A stretch of 64,000 nucleotides of DNA from Ga0077555 sp050250755 (GCA_050250755.1 JBFWOB010000003.1:1-64000); one strand, 5' to 3'. Positions 19,279 to 28,574 are shown, numbered from the stretch's first letter. A program made the numbers and translations. Notes: generated by a model not told the origin, from the letters alone.

Positions 19279-20488
19279 CGTTGCGCCGCTTAGTGCACGC
19301 AATCCCGGCTTTGCGATCTATGTGCACTGGCCCTTCTGCGCCCAGAAATGCCCCTACTGCGACTTCAACAGCCACGTCCGTCACGACGGATGGAACGAGG
19401 ATGCCTATCTTTCGGCCTATCGTACGGAGCTCCAAACCACCGCAGACGGCCTCGCCGCACGAGACCCCGTTACGAGCATCTTCTTTGGTGGCGGTACGCC
19501 ATCGCTGATGCAGCCCGCTACGGTGAGCGGCATCATCAGCGCCATAGCCGACACGTTCCAACTCGCACCCGACTGCGAAATCACGCTCGAAGCCAATCCG
19601 GGAAGTGTTGAGGCTGGCCGCTTCCGAGGCTACCGAACCGCCGGCGTCAATCGCGTCTCGCTGGGCGTTCAGGCGCTGGAAGATGCCCCCCTGAAGCGCC
19701 TCGGACGCATTCATACGGCAGCAGAAGCACTGGCGGCTCTGGACATCGCACTTGAAACTTTCGACCGCGTGTCATTCGACCTGATCTACGCGCGCCCCGG
19801 CATGACCGAGGCCACCTGGGAAGCCGAGTTGCAACGCGCCTTACGGCTCCAGGCCGGCCACCTCTCGCTCTACCAGCTCACCATCGAGGACGGTACGCCC
19901 TTCTCGGCGCTGCACCGCGCCGGAAAGCTCGCCATTCCCGATCCTGAATTGGCAGACCGCCTCTTCGAGATAACGCAATCGATGTGCGAAGCGGCGGGTC
20001 TTCCGGCCTACGAAATCTCGAACCACGCCCGTCCCGGAGAGGAGAGCCGCCATAATCTCGTCTATTGGCGCTATGGCCACTATCTGGGACTAGGGCCTGG
20101 AGCCCATGGCCGCGAGCCCCGACCTGACGGTCGAACCGCGACCTTCAACGAACGCATGCCCGAAGCTTGGCTGTCCCGCGTGGCCGAGACCGGCCGAGGG
20201 CTCAGCGAGACGACGCAGCTCGCACATGACGAGCAGGCCGACGAAATGCTCCTGATGGGCCTTCGCCTCTCGGAAGGGCTGGACCTCACGCGACTTGAAG
20301 AGGTGGCTCACCTACGGCCCGCGCCCCGCACGATCCGGCATCTCGAACACCTGGGAATGCTGGAGCAAACCGGGCCGCAACACATTCGCGCCACCCCCGC
20401 AGGCCGCTTTGTCCTGAACGAGGTCGTTCGCCAACTCGCCCTCGCCTTTGAACCTGTCGAGGCCGATAAGCTGCCCACGGCGCTCTGA
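19271..20488 (+). CDS. hemW: Radical SAM haem chaperone HemW
   Basis: A 405-residue HemW, formerly annotated as an oxygen-independent coproporphyrinogen oxidase-like protein. The radical-SAM cluster motif CAQKCPYC (CX3CX2C) follows YVHWPF at about residues 20-30, then FFGGGTPSLM and the SAM-binding ITLEANPGSVE. The C-terminal HemN-like domain starts near residue 290. HemW binds haem and inserts it into respiratory enzymes; it lacks the extra N-terminal residues of true HemN. The only start compatible with the conserved N-terminus is TTG 19271, inside the end of rdgB. Confidence 0.92.
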   Translation: MNDVAPLSARNPGFAIYVHWPFCAQKCPYCDFNSHVRHDGWNEDAYLSAYRTELQTTADGLAARDPVTSIFFGGGTPSLMQPATVSGIISAIADTFQLAPDCEITLEANPGSVEAGRFRGYRTAGVNRVSLGVQALEDAPLKRLGRIHTAAEALAALDIALETFDRVSFDLIYARPGMTEATWEAELQRALRLQAGHLSLYQLTIEDGTPFSALHRAGKLAIPDPELADRLFEITQSMCEAAGLPAYEISNHARPGEESRHNLVYWRYGHYLGLGPGAHGREPRPDGRTATFNERMPEAWLSRVAETGRGLSETTQLAHDEQADEMLLMGLRLSEGLDLTRLEEVAHLRPAPRTIRHLEHLGMLEQTGPQHIRATPAGRFVLNEVVRQLALAFEPVEADKLPTAL

Positions 20489-20537
20489 GCCCGCCCGCAG
20501 CCTCATTGGTACGCCAAAATCATCGAGCGCCACGAAA

Positions 20538-20566
20538 AAGGCCGGTCGCGTTCTACGACCGGCCTT
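20538..20566 (-). terminator. Terminator of the sdh operon
   Basis: A perfect 11-bp GC-rich stem (20538-20548 with 20556-20566) around a 7-base loop, followed on the minus strand by a run of T (gccttttt). It lies about 65 bases past the sdhA stop and 50 bases past the hemW stop, so it ends the sdh transcript and may also serve hemW from the other side. Confidence 0.8.
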
Positions 20567-20630
20567 CGATTCTCCGATAGCGGATCACGCTCTGGCTGCC
20601 TGTCCGCACCGCACCGATCTCAGTCCGATA

Positions 20631-22472
20631 TCAGTACACGCGAGCCTTCGGCTCGATGTACGATACTTCGTTCGTCATGGTGTAAGTGTGAACCGGGCGG
20701 TAATCGATGATCACTTGCCGCTTGGCCTCATCGGCCCAGGTGAGCGTGTGCTTCATCCACTGCTTGTCGTCGCGGTCGGCGAAATCCTCGCGCGCATGCG
20801 CGCCCCGGCTCTCCTGCCGGTTCTCCGCCGCATGCATCGTAACCGCTGCCTGTGAGATCAGGTTATCATACTCGAGCGTCTCGACGAGGTCCGTATTCCA
20901 GATCAGCGAGCGATCGGTCACGCCAATATCGTCCGTGCCCTTCCACACCGCGGTGATCTGCTGGCAGCCCTCCTTGAGCACCGGCCCGTCGCGGAACACG
21001 GCGCAGTTCGACTGCATGATGCGCTGCATATTGAGACGCAGTTGCGCTGTCGGCGTCCCACCCCTGGCGTTCCGGAAATGATCGAGCCGGGCAACGGCGA
21101 GCTCTCCTGCGTCCTTCGGCAGATCCTGATGCGCGGTGCCCTTTTCCGTCGTGTCGGCAGCGCGGAGCCCCGCGGCACGGCCAAAAACCACCAGATCGAT
21201 GAGCGAATTGGAGCCAAGCCGGTTGGCGCCATGAACCGAAACACAGGCCGCCTCGCCGATAGCCATCAGCCCCGGCACAACATGATCCGGATTGCCGCCG
21301 AGTTTCGTCAGAACCTCACCATGGAAGTTCGTCGGAATGCCGCCCATGTTGTAGTGAACCGTCGGCAGCACGGGGATAGGCTCGCGGCGCAGGTCGACGC
21401 CGGCGAATACCTTCGCGCTTTCGGTGATGCCCGGCAGGCGCTCTGCCAGAATCTTAGGATCGAGATGGTCGAGGTGCAGATAGATGTGATCTTTCTGCGG
21501 ACCGACCCCGCGCCCCTCACGGATCTCGATGGTCATCGAGCGCGAAACCACATCGCGGGAGGCGAGATCCTTCACGTGTGGTGCGTATCGCTCCATGAAG
21601 CGCTCGCCGTTCGCGTTGGTGAGGTATCCACCTTCGCCGCGGCTGCCTTCGGTGATCAACACACCGGCGCCGTAGATGCCGGTTGGATGGAACTGAACGA
21701 ACTCCATATCCTCGAGCGGCAGACCGGCGCGGAGCACCATCGCGTTGCCGTCACCCGTGCAGGTGTGCGCTGACGTGCACGAGAAATACGCGCGCCCATA
21801 GCCGCCCGTCGCGAGAACGGTCTTCTTCGCCCGAAAGCGGTGCAGTGTTCCGTCATCGAGGCACAGGGCTATCACGCCGCGGCATGCCCCTTCCTGATCC
21901 ATGATCAGGTCGATCGCGAAATACTCGATGAAGAATTCCGCAGAATGCCTGAGCGACTGGCCATAAAGCGTATGCAGCATGGCGTGGCCGGTGCGATCGG
22001 CCGCAGCGCATGTCCGCTGCGCTGGCGGCCCTTCGCCGTACTGCGTCGTCATGCCTCCGAACGGACGCTGGTAGATCCTCCCATCCTCGGTGCGCGAGAA
22101 GGGCACGCCGTAATGCTCCATCTCGTACACGGCCTGGGGCGCATTCCGGCAGAGATACTCGATCGCATCCTGATCGCCGAGCCAGTCGGCACCTTTCACC
22201 GTGTCGTACATATGCCAGCGCCAGTCATCCTGGCCCATATTGCCCAGCGAGGCAGCAACACCGCCCTGCGCCGCAACCGTGTGCGAGCGCGTGGGAAACA
22301 CTTTGGTGATACAGGCCGTCTTCAAGCCCGCTTCCGCACAGCCGAGCGTCGCGCGAAGTCCCGCGCCACCCGCTCCAACAACGACGACATCGTACGTATG
22401 CTCAACGAAGGGATAGGCCTTGCCATTGACCGCAGGCTTGGCAACGCCGTTCGATTTATTTTCAGTCGTCAT
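20631..22472 (-). CDS. sdhA: Succinate dehydrogenase flavoprotein subunit
   Basis: A 613-residue SdhA. The N-terminal FAD-binding Rossmann motif is VVVGAGGAGLRATLG, and the covalent FAD-binding His is in RSHTVAAQGGVAAS. The active-site region includes HPTGIYGAGVLITEGSRGEGG and the capping-domain HYNMGGIPTNF, and the C-terminus has the family's KHTLTWADEAK segment. It oxidises succinate to fumarate in the TCA cycle and respiratory complex II. It follows sdhD by five bases. Unusually, no sdhB follows; the operon ends at a terminator about 65 bases downstream. Confidence 0.97.
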   Translation of the reverse strand: MTTENKSNGVAKPAVNGKAYPFVEHTYDVVVVGAGGAGLRATLGCAEAGLKTACITKVFPTRSHTVAAQGGVAASLGNMGQDDWRWHMYDTVKGADWLGDQDAIEYLCRNAPQAVYEMEHYGVPFSRTEDGRIYQRPFGGMTTQYGEGPPAQRTCAAADRTGHAMLHTLYGQSLRHSAEFFIEYFAIDLIMDQEGACRGVIALCLDDGTLHRFRAKKTVLATGGYGRAYFSCTSAHTCTGDGNAMVLRAGLPLEDMEFVQFHPTGIYGAGVLITEGSRGEGGYLTNANGERFMERYAPHVKDLASRDVVSRSMTIEIREGRGVGPQKDHIYLHLDHLDPKILAERLPGITESAKVFAGVDLRREPIPVLPTVHYNMGGIPTNFHGEVLTKLGGNPDHVVPGLMAIGEAACVSVHGANRLGSNSLIDLVVFGRAAGLRAADTTEKGTAHQDLPKDAGELAVARLDHFRNARGGTPTAQLRLNMQRIMQSNCAVFRDGPVLKEGCQQITAVWKGTDDIGVTDRSLIWNTDLVETLEYDNLISQAAVTMHAAENRQESRGAHAREDFADRDDKQWMKHTLTWADEAKRQVIIDYRPVHTYTMTNEVSYIEPKARVY

Positions 22473-22477
22473 TCTCG

Positions 22478-22897
22478 TCAGGCCCCGAAAGAGAGCTTCG
22501 CGACCGCGTAGATGCAGGCTAGGCCAACCGCGATCACAAAGAAGGTGTTCAGCATCAGCAGCAATACCTTGCTGCCCTCAGAATGCACATAGTCCTCAAT
22601 GATCGTCTGCATCCCAAGACGCATGTGCACCATGCCCGAAAGGACGAGCAGAGCCAGCGGCAGTGAGAGAAGCGGGCTCCTGAGCGCCCCCTGCACCGTT
22701 GCGTAATCGGCGCCGGCAAGCCGGACAATCTGCAGCAGAACCACGACCACCAGAACCAGGTTGGCGATCGCGGTCATGCGCTGCAGCCAGAAATGCTCCG
22801 TACCGCTCTTCGCGGAACCGAGCCCTCGCGCGCGAGCCAGCGGCGTCCTGATACGCGCTGCGGTTGGGGATGGTGTCGGGCGAAGCGTCTCGCTCAT
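22478..22897 (-). CDS. sdhD: Succinate dehydrogenase membrane anchor subunit
   Basis: A 139-residue membrane protein with three hydrophobic segments (about residues 45-65, 75-95 and 115-135). The RLGMQTIIEDYVH motif after the second segment is characteristic of SdhD in alphaproteobacteria, and the preceding MVHM supplies a candidate haem ligand. With SdhC it anchors the catalytic subunits to the inner membrane and forms the haem b and ubiquinone site. ATG 22897 follows the sdhC stop after two bases, and the gene is in one operon with sdhC and sdhA. Confidence 0.9.
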   Translation of the reverse strand: MSETLRPTPSPTAARIRTPLARARGLGSAKSGTEHFWLQRMTAIANLVLVVVVLLQIVRLAGADYATVQGALRSPLLSLPLALLVLSGMVHMRLGMQTIIEDYVHSEGSKVLLLMLNTFFVIAVGLACIYAVAKLSFGA

Positions 22898-22899
22898 GA

Positions 22900-23313
22900 T
22901 CAGAACCCTCCCTTCATGACGAGACCGACAATCCACAGCAACACCGTCAGTACGGCAGACAGGACGATCGTACCCCAGGACATCAAGTCGACCGTATCGA
23001 GATCGAATCCGCGGCCCGTATCCCAAACGAGATGCCGAATGCCGCCGATCATATGGTGCAGTAGCGCCCAGGAATACCCGAAGAGAACGAGCAGCCCGAG
23101 CGGCGATCCCATGAGTCCGCTGACATAATCGAAAGACTGAGGTCCCGTTGCCGCCGCGATTAGCCACCAAGCGAGAAGCAGAGTGCCGAAGTAAAGTGCC
23201 GCTCCCGTGATGCGATGCACAATCGACATCATCATGTTGATGAGCGGCGAGTAGATCTGAAGGTGGGGAGACAGCGGACGAGGCTTCGTTCGCTGGATTT
23301 CGGCATTCGCCAT
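22900..23313 (-). CDS. sdhC: Succinate dehydrogenase cytochrome b556 subunit
   Basis: A 137-residue SdhC. The N-terminal RPLSPHLQIYSP is the family start, SIVHRITGAALYFGTLLL begins helix 1 and includes the quinone-site Ser and Arg, and LLHHMIGGIRHLVWDTG carries the conserved haem b ligand His. Three transmembrane helices are predicted. ATG 23313 is preferred over the in-frame start at 23337. It is the first gene of the sdhCDA operon; a 250-base gap separates it from the mesaconyl-CoA-hydratase-like gene in the same direction. Confidence 0.93.
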   Translation of the reverse strand: MANAEIQRTKPRPLSPHLQIYSPLINMMMSIVHRITGAALYFGTLLLAWWLIAAATGPQSFDYVSGLMGSPLGLLVLFGYSWALLHHMIGGIRHLVWDTGRGFDLDTVDLMSWGTIVLSAVLTVLLWIVGLVMKGGF

Positions 23314-23563
23314 CGGGTCGTCTCTCTTCCGGCGCAATAAATGTCGGGTGACTATTAGCGTGGTGATCCTAGCGCGGCAATTCCTATTGCTCCCGCGGCA
23401 AATCCGGCGAGCGGCCGGACACCGGGATTTAACCCGATTGCTGAACTAAGGCTTTCGCGAGATTCACCATCGTCAGGTATCTTCCCGGTACACCCCAAGC
23501 TCTCGGTTCACTATCTGGTTGAGCGATTTCGCGAAGCCTCACCAATACATCCGTCAGCGCGAC

Positions 23564-24637
23564 CTATCGCGGCATCACCACCCAATAATCGAGATCCAGA
23601 ATCACGCCTTGCGTTGGTGTTGCAGGCTCTGATGGCCCTGGGAACGCATCGCACGCGAGGTTCTTGGTCGCGACGGTACGCAAGCGCAGCGCACCCACAT
23701 CCGACCGGGCTGGTATCTCTGCTCGCTCCAGAACCTCCGACCAGGCGTAAACTGTGTCGCCTGCGAAGGCGGGTGCCGCGTGCCGCCCGCCATTGATGGC
23801 TGCGACATGAAAGGCATTGGCGAGACCATTGAACGAGAGCGCCCGCGCCAGAGAGATGATCACGCCGCCGTAAACGAGCCGACGTCCGAACCGACCCTGC
23901 CCCTCGGCATGCTGATTGAAATGGACTTTGGCCGTGTTCTGGTAAAGGCGCGTGGCGAGCTGATGCTCGGCTTCCTCGATCGTCATGCCGTCGATGTGAT
24001 CGATCCGCTCGCCCACGGCGTAGTCGCCCCACACATAGGGCGATCCCGCTAGCTCGCGATCGTACGCCTTGTCATCGATAAAGGGCACGGCTGCGCCGAG
24101 ATCGGCGGCTTCGACCTGCTGCGGCAGCTTTGGAACGACCGCCTCGGGCACGTTCGCGCCCTTGTCGCGCTTGCGCACCATCACCCAGCGCGCAAAAGTA
24201 AGCACGGCCTCGCCGCTCTGATTGGACCCGACCGAACGCACATAGACGACGCCGGATTCCTTGTTCGAATTCTCCCGAAGACCAATGATCTCGGTAGTGG
24301 CCGACAGTGTATCGCCGGGAAAAACGGGCGTCAGGAAACGCAGATCGGCGTAGCCCAGGTTGGCAATCGCATTCAGCGAGAGGTCCGGTACCGTCTTTCC
24401 AAAGACGATATGAAAAACCAGCATGTCGTCGATGGGCGCGGTTGCATATCCGATTGATTTGGCGAACGCCGCAGACGACTGCACCGCGAAGCGTCCGCCG
24501 TAACAGGCTTGGTAAAAAGCCACGTCTCCCGCCGTCACCGTGCGCGGCGTCGCATGGCGGATGACCATGCCGACGCGAAAGTCCTCGAAATAGTTCCCCG
24601 GCATAGATTTGGCAGCTGATTTGACGGCCAGGGACAT
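23564..24637 (-). CDS. MaoC-family dehydratase, probably mesaconyl-CoA hydratase
   Basis: A 357-residue protein with two hot-dog domains. The first (about 20-165) begins YFEDFRVGMVIRHATPRTVTAGDVAFYQ; the second (about 200-345) contains RLYQNTAKVHFNQHAEGQGRFGRRLVYGG, whose His and following Gly-rich turn correspond to the MaoC hydratase active site. Length and double-domain form match mesaconyl-C1-CoA hydratase (beta-methylmalyl-CoA dehydratase) of the ethylmalonyl-CoA pathway rather than small R-specific enoyl-CoA hydratases. AGGAG precedes the start. Position next to sdhC fits the gene neighbourhood I recall for this enzyme in related bacteria, where a malyl-CoA lyase gene is often adjacent; none is seen here. 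Confidence 0.75.
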   Translation of the reverse strand: MSLAVKSAAKSMPGNYFEDFRVGMVIRHATPRTVTAGDVAFYQACYGGRFAVQSSAAFAKSIGYATAPIDDMLVFHIVFGKTVPDLSLNAIANLGYADLRFLTPVFPGDTLSATTEIIGLRENSNKESGVVYVRSVGSNQSGEAVLTFARWVMVRKRDKGANVPEAVVPKLPQQVEAADLGAAVPFIDDKAYDRELAGSPYVWGDYAVGERIDHIDGMTIEEAEHQLATRLYQNTAKVHFNQHAEGQGRFGRRLVYGGVIISLARALSFNGLANAFHVAAINGGRHAAPAFAGDTVYAWSEVLERAEIPARSDVGALRLRTVATKNLACDAFPGPSEPATPTQGVILDLDYWVVMPR

Positions 24638-24925
24638 GATGTTTTCTCCTTGTGCTCAGATCGATAGGCCGCAGGGAGCTCAGCGCACCGCGTCCTGCCC
24701 GAGCCCGACCCTTGCGGCCTGACGACGCTGGCGTCAACATGATAGCTGTCACGCCCCAGCCGAGCACTGTGGGAGCCTTAACCTTGCAAATCAGAAGCCA
24801 GCAGCTCCGACACTGCATATGTCCGGAGGGGTTGGGTTGGCGCTAGGCGTCAAGCCGTGTAATTTTACCTTGTAACCGTTCCAAACCATTAGAGTCAGCA
24901 CAGCTCACGCAAGAGGCAATAACGC

Positions 24926-25783
24926 ATGCGATATGAGTCACCGGATACCCTCGAGGCAGCGGCAAAACTGCTCGCGGAAAGCGGCGACGCTCGCGTTCTG
25001 GCGGGGGGCACTGACCTTCTCGTGCAGATCCGCGCCGAGGTCCTGAACCCAGCGCTCGTCGTTGACATCAAGAAGATTGCCGAAACCCGCACCGTCAAGG
25101 AAGAGAACGGCGGCTACCGCATCGGCGCTGCAGTCCCGGGCGCCGAGTTAAAGGAGCACCCGTCCCTCAAGAAAGTTTGGCCGGGTGTGTTGGAAGCGGC
25201 GAACCTGATCGGCTCGACGCAGGTCCAGGGCCGGGCTTCGCTCGGTGGTAACCTGTGCAACGGATCACCCGCTGCAGACAGCGTTCCTGCCATGATCGCA
25301 GCCGGCGCGGTCGCATCGATCGTCGGTCCGAACGGCCGCCGCGAGCTGAAGGTCGAAGACATTATGCTCGCCCCGCGCAAGCTGGCGCTCCAGAAAGGCG
25401 AGATCATTGCGTCGTTCGCACTGCCGAAGCGGCTTCCCCACTCGGGCGACGCGTATCTGCGCTTCATTCCACGCACCGAGATGGACATCGCGGTCGTCGG
25501 CTGCGGCGTGAATCTCACCCTCGATGCCTCGGGCACCTGCATTGCCGCGCGTGTTGGGCTCGGAGCGGTGGCCGCTCGGCCTCTGTTGGTCGAGGATGCA
25601 GGCAAGGCCCTCGTTGGAACCAAAGTCGACGAAGCTGCGCTCGAAAACCTAGCGGCCGCCTGCCGCGCCGCGTGCAAGCCGATCGACGACAAGCGTGGAA
25701 CGATCGCGTTCCGCACGGATGTGGCCGGCGTAATCGCCAAGAGAACAGCACTGATCGCGCTCGAGCGCGCGAGGAAGGCCTGA
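24926..25783 (+). CDS. Molybdenum hydroxylase FAD subunit (CoxM/HcrB type)
   Basis: A 285-residue FAD-binding subunit of the xanthine dehydrogenase family. It has the N-terminal FAD loop VLAGGTDLLVQI at about residues 30-41 and the second FAD motif ASLGGNLCNGSPAADSVP at about 105-122, followed by the CO-dehydrogenase flavoprotein C-terminal domain. It carries electrons from the [2Fe-2S] subunit to an acceptor. The iron-sulfur and molybdopterin subunits are directly downstream, in the medium-small-large order. The upstream 288 bases show no clear promoter. Confidence 0.9.
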   Translation: MRYESPDTLEAAAKLLAESGDARVLAGGTDLLVQIRAEVLNPALVVDIKKIAETRTVKEENGGYRIGAAVPGAELKEHPSLKKVWPGVLEAANLIGSTQVQGRASLGGNLCNGSPAADSVPAMIAAGAVASIVGPNGRRELKVEDIMLAPRKLALQKGEIIASFALPKRLPHSGDAYLRFIPRTEMDIAVVGCGVNLTLDASGTCIAARVGLGAVAARPLLVEDAGKALVGTKVDEAALENLAAACRAACKPIDDKRGTIAFRTDVAGVIAKRTALIALERARKA

Positions 25784-25785
25784 CC

Positions 25786-26259
25786 ATGAAACATCATGTA
25801 TCGACCACAGTGAACGGCGACGAGGTCGAGTATCTCTGCGAGACCGATCAAACCCTGCTCGACTGTCTCCGCGATGAACTTGAGCTCACCGGTACCAAGG
25901 AAGGTTGCGGATCGGGCGATTGCGGCGCGTGCAGCGTCCTGCTCGATGGCCGGCTCGTCTGCTCGTGCCTCGTGCTCGGCGTCGAGGCCAGCGGCAAGAA
26001 GATCTCGACCATCGAAGGCATGGCGATCGGCGAGAAGCTGCACCCGCTGCAAAAGAAGTTTCTCGAACACGCGGCGCTTCAATGCGGCATCTGCACGCCA
26101 GGCATGCTCATCGCCGCCAGATCGCTTCTGGAGAAGAATCCGGATCCCACTGAAACCGAAGTTCGTTATTGGCTCGCGGGCAATCTCTGTCGGTGCACCG
26201 GCTACGACAAGATCATTCGTGCAGTGATGGACGCCGCCGCTGAAATGCGAGGAGCGTGA
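25786..26259 (+). CDS. Molybdenum hydroxylase [2Fe-2S] subunit (CoxS type)
   Basis: A 157-residue protein carrying both [2Fe-2S] clusters expected in this family. The plant-type ferredoxin cluster is bound by CGSGDCGACSVLLDGRLVCSC near residues 43-63, and the second cluster by CGICTPGM and CRCTGYDK near 100 and 138. It passes electrons from the molybdenum centre to the FAD subunit. ATG 25786 is two bases past the stop of the FAD-subunit gene, so the genes are coupled. Confidence 0.93.
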   Translation: MKHHVSTTVNGDEVEYLCETDQTLLDCLRDELELTGTKEGCGSGDCGACSVLLDGRLVCSCLVLGVEASGKKISTIEGMAIGEKLHPLQKKFLEHAALQCGICTPGMLIAARSLLEKNPDPTETEVRYWLAGNLCRCTGYDKIIRAVMDAAAEMRGA

Positions 26260-26263
26260 TCCC

Positions 26264-28543
26264 ATGCAAGAACGAGTGAAAAGCCCGAAGTTCGATGTCG
26301 TCGGCACGCGGCCTGTTCGCCCGGACGGCGCCGACAAGGTGACCGGCCGCGCCAAGTACGGTGCGGATCATAATGTTGCCGGCCAATTGGTCGGGAAGGT
26401 GCTTCGGTCGCCTTATCCGCATGCTCGCATCAAATCGATCGACACGTCAGCGGCAAGTGCCTTCCCAGGCGTCAAGGCCGTTATCACCCGGGACGACTTC
26501 AAGGATCAAGGAACGGAGTTCGTCCCGGCTGGCGAAATGCTCGTCAATTACCGTGATGTCGTCCGCAACGTCATGGCCCGCGAAAAGGTTCTATTCGAAG
26601 GCCATCCCGTGGCGGCCGTCGCGGCGACGAGCGAGACGATCGCTCGAGCAGCGCTGAAGCTCATCAAGGTCGACTACGAGGTCCTGCCTCACGTCATCGA
26701 TGTCATCGACGCCATGAAGCCCGATGCGCCTATCGTCGAGGACGGCATGATTACGGCTGGCATCACGCCATCGCCGACCAAGCCATCCAATGTTGCGAAA
26801 CGAGTCGAATTCACGCTTGGCGATATCGAGAAGGGCTTCAAGGAAGCCGACTTTGTCGTGGAGCGCGAGTTCAATACGAAGGCGGTGCACCAAGGCTATA
26901 TCGAGCCGCACGCTTGCATCGCAACGGTATCCGAGGATGGCGCAGCCGAGCTTTGGACGACGACTCAAGGCCACTGGATCGTCCGTGCTCACTGCGCGCG
27001 CCTGCTCGGCTGGGACATGACCAAGCTACGGGTCACATCCTCGGAGATCGGCGGCGGTTTCGGCGGCAAGACGGTTGTCTATCTTGAGCCCGTCGCCCTT
27101 GCGCTTTCGGCCAAGACTCGTCGCCCGGTCAAAATGGTCATGAGCCGCGAGGAGGTTTTCAAGGGCTCAGGCCCGACATCGGGTGCCAACGTCTGGGTGA
27201 AGATGGGCGTCAAGAACGACGGCACCATCACCGCTGGCGAAGCCGTCCTGAAGTACCAGGCCGGCTGCTTCCAGGGCTCACCGGTACAGCCCGGCTGCAT
27301 GTGCGCGTTCGCGCCCTATAATCTCGCGCACGTCAAGGTCGTCGGTTACGATGTCCTGTCCAACCGCCCCAAGGTCGCAGCCTACCGCGCCCCTGGCGGA
27401 CCGATCTCCGAGTATGCCGTCGAAAGCGTCGTCGACGAGATCGCCCAGAGGCTGGGCATGTGCCCCATCGAGCTTCGCCTCAAGAACGCAGCCAAGGAAG
27501 GCACCAAGGCCGCTTACGGACCGAAATTCGGACCCGTCGGCTTGGTCGAGTGCCTCGAGGCAGCAAAGGGCAGCCCCCACTGGAATGCGCCTCTCGGCGC
27601 CAATCAGGGACGCGGAATTGCCGCCGGCTTCTGGTTCAACATCGGCGGCGAGACCACGGTCAACCTGCAGCTCAATGAAGACGGCACCATCACGCTGATG
27701 GCAGGCACACCCGACATCGGTGGTCTCCGCGCTTCGCTCGCCATGATGGCGGCTGAAGAGCTGAAGGTCCCCTACGAGAAGGTGCACCCGATCATCGCCG
27801 ACACTGCCTCCCTCGGGTACAATTTCGTGACCGGCGGCAGCCGATCGACCTTCTCATCAGGCCTCGCCACGGTCGAAGCAGCCCGCTCGATCGTCAAACA
27901 GGCTTGCGGGCGGGCCGCTAAGCTCTGGGAGATTCCGGAGGACGCCGTGACCTGGGAGAACGGCGAAATCAAGCCCGCCGGCGATAACGCCGGCAAGTTC
28001 GAGTCGATGACTCTGGCAGACATCGCCAAGGTTGCCGGCAAGACCGGTGGTTCGATCGTCGGCATCGGAGCAATCTCGGCACAGGGCGCTGCGCCGAGCT
28101 TCGGCGTTCACATCGCTGACACCGAAGTCGATCCCGACACCGGCAAAGTGACCGTGACACGCTACACCGCGATCCAGGACGCCGGGGTTGCGATCCACCC
28201 CAGCTACGTCGAGGGCCAGTTCCAGGGCGGTGCCGTCCAAGGCATCGGCTGGGCGCTCAACGAGGAATACATCTACGGCTCGGATGGCAAGTTGCAGAAT
28301 CCAGGGTTCCTTGACTATCGCATCCCGGTCGCCTCCGACCTGCCGATGATCGAGACGATCATCGTCGAGGTGCCGAATCCTCGGCATCCCTACGGTGTCC
28401 GCGGCATCGGCGAGACGGCGATCGTCCCACCCATGGCCGCCATCAACACTGCAGTCCACGGGGCAACGGGCGTGCGCATGTTCGACCTGCCGCTGTCTCC
28501 GCCTCGCGTGCTGAAGGCCATGAAAGAAGCAAAGGCAGCCTGA
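26264..28543 (+). CDS. Molybdenum hydroxylase molybdopterin-binding subunit
   Basis: A 759-residue large subunit of the xanthine dehydrogenase / aldehyde oxidase / CO-dehydrogenase-like superfamily. It has the pterin-contact motif EIGGGFGGK near residue 265, AYRAPGGP near 375 (a loop near the Mo centre whose identity varies with substrate), and GVRGIGETAIVPP near 715 with the catalytic Glu. The AYRCSFR signature of true CO dehydrogenase is absent, so CO is not the substrate; the oxidised compound (an aromatic CoA thioester, N-heterocycle or aldehyde are family options) is unknown. It is four bases downstream of the iron-sulfur subunit gene. Confidence 0.9.
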   Translation: MQERVKSPKFDVVGTRPVRPDGADKVTGRAKYGADHNVAGQLVGKVLRSPYPHARIKSIDTSAASAFPGVKAVITRDDFKDQGTEFVPAGEMLVNYRDVVRNVMAREKVLFEGHPVAAVAATSETIARAALKLIKVDYEVLPHVIDVIDAMKPDAPIVEDGMITAGITPSPTKPSNVAKRVEFTLGDIEKGFKEADFVVEREFNTKAVHQGYIEPHACIATVSEDGAAELWTTTQGHWIVRAHCARLLGWDMTKLRVTSSEIGGGFGGKTVVYLEPVALALSAKTRRPVKMVMSREEVFKGSGPTSGANVWVKMGVKNDGTITAGEAVLKYQAGCFQGSPVQPGCMCAFAPYNLAHVKVVGYDVLSNRPKVAAYRAPGGPISEYAVESVVDEIAQRLGMCPIELRLKNAAKEGTKAAYGPKFGPVGLVECLEAAKGSPHWNAPLGANQGRGIAAGFWFNIGGETTVNLQLNEDGTITLMAGTPDIGGLRASLAMMAAEELKVPYEKVHPIIADTASLGYNFVTGGSRSTFSSGLATVEAARSIVKQACGRAAKLWEIPEDAVTWENGEIKPAGDNAGKFESMTLADIAKVAGKTGGSIVGIGAISAQGAAPSFGVHIADTEVDPDTGKVTVTRYTAIQDAGVAIHPSYVEGQFQGGAVQGIGWALNEEYIYGSDGKLQNPGFLDYRIPVASDLPMIETIIVEVPNPRHPYGVRGIGETAIVPPMAAINTAVHGATGVRMFDLPLSPPRVLKAMKEAKAA

Positions 28544-28574
28544 TCGGCGCTCCGTGCGCTTTTCACGTGGCGTG

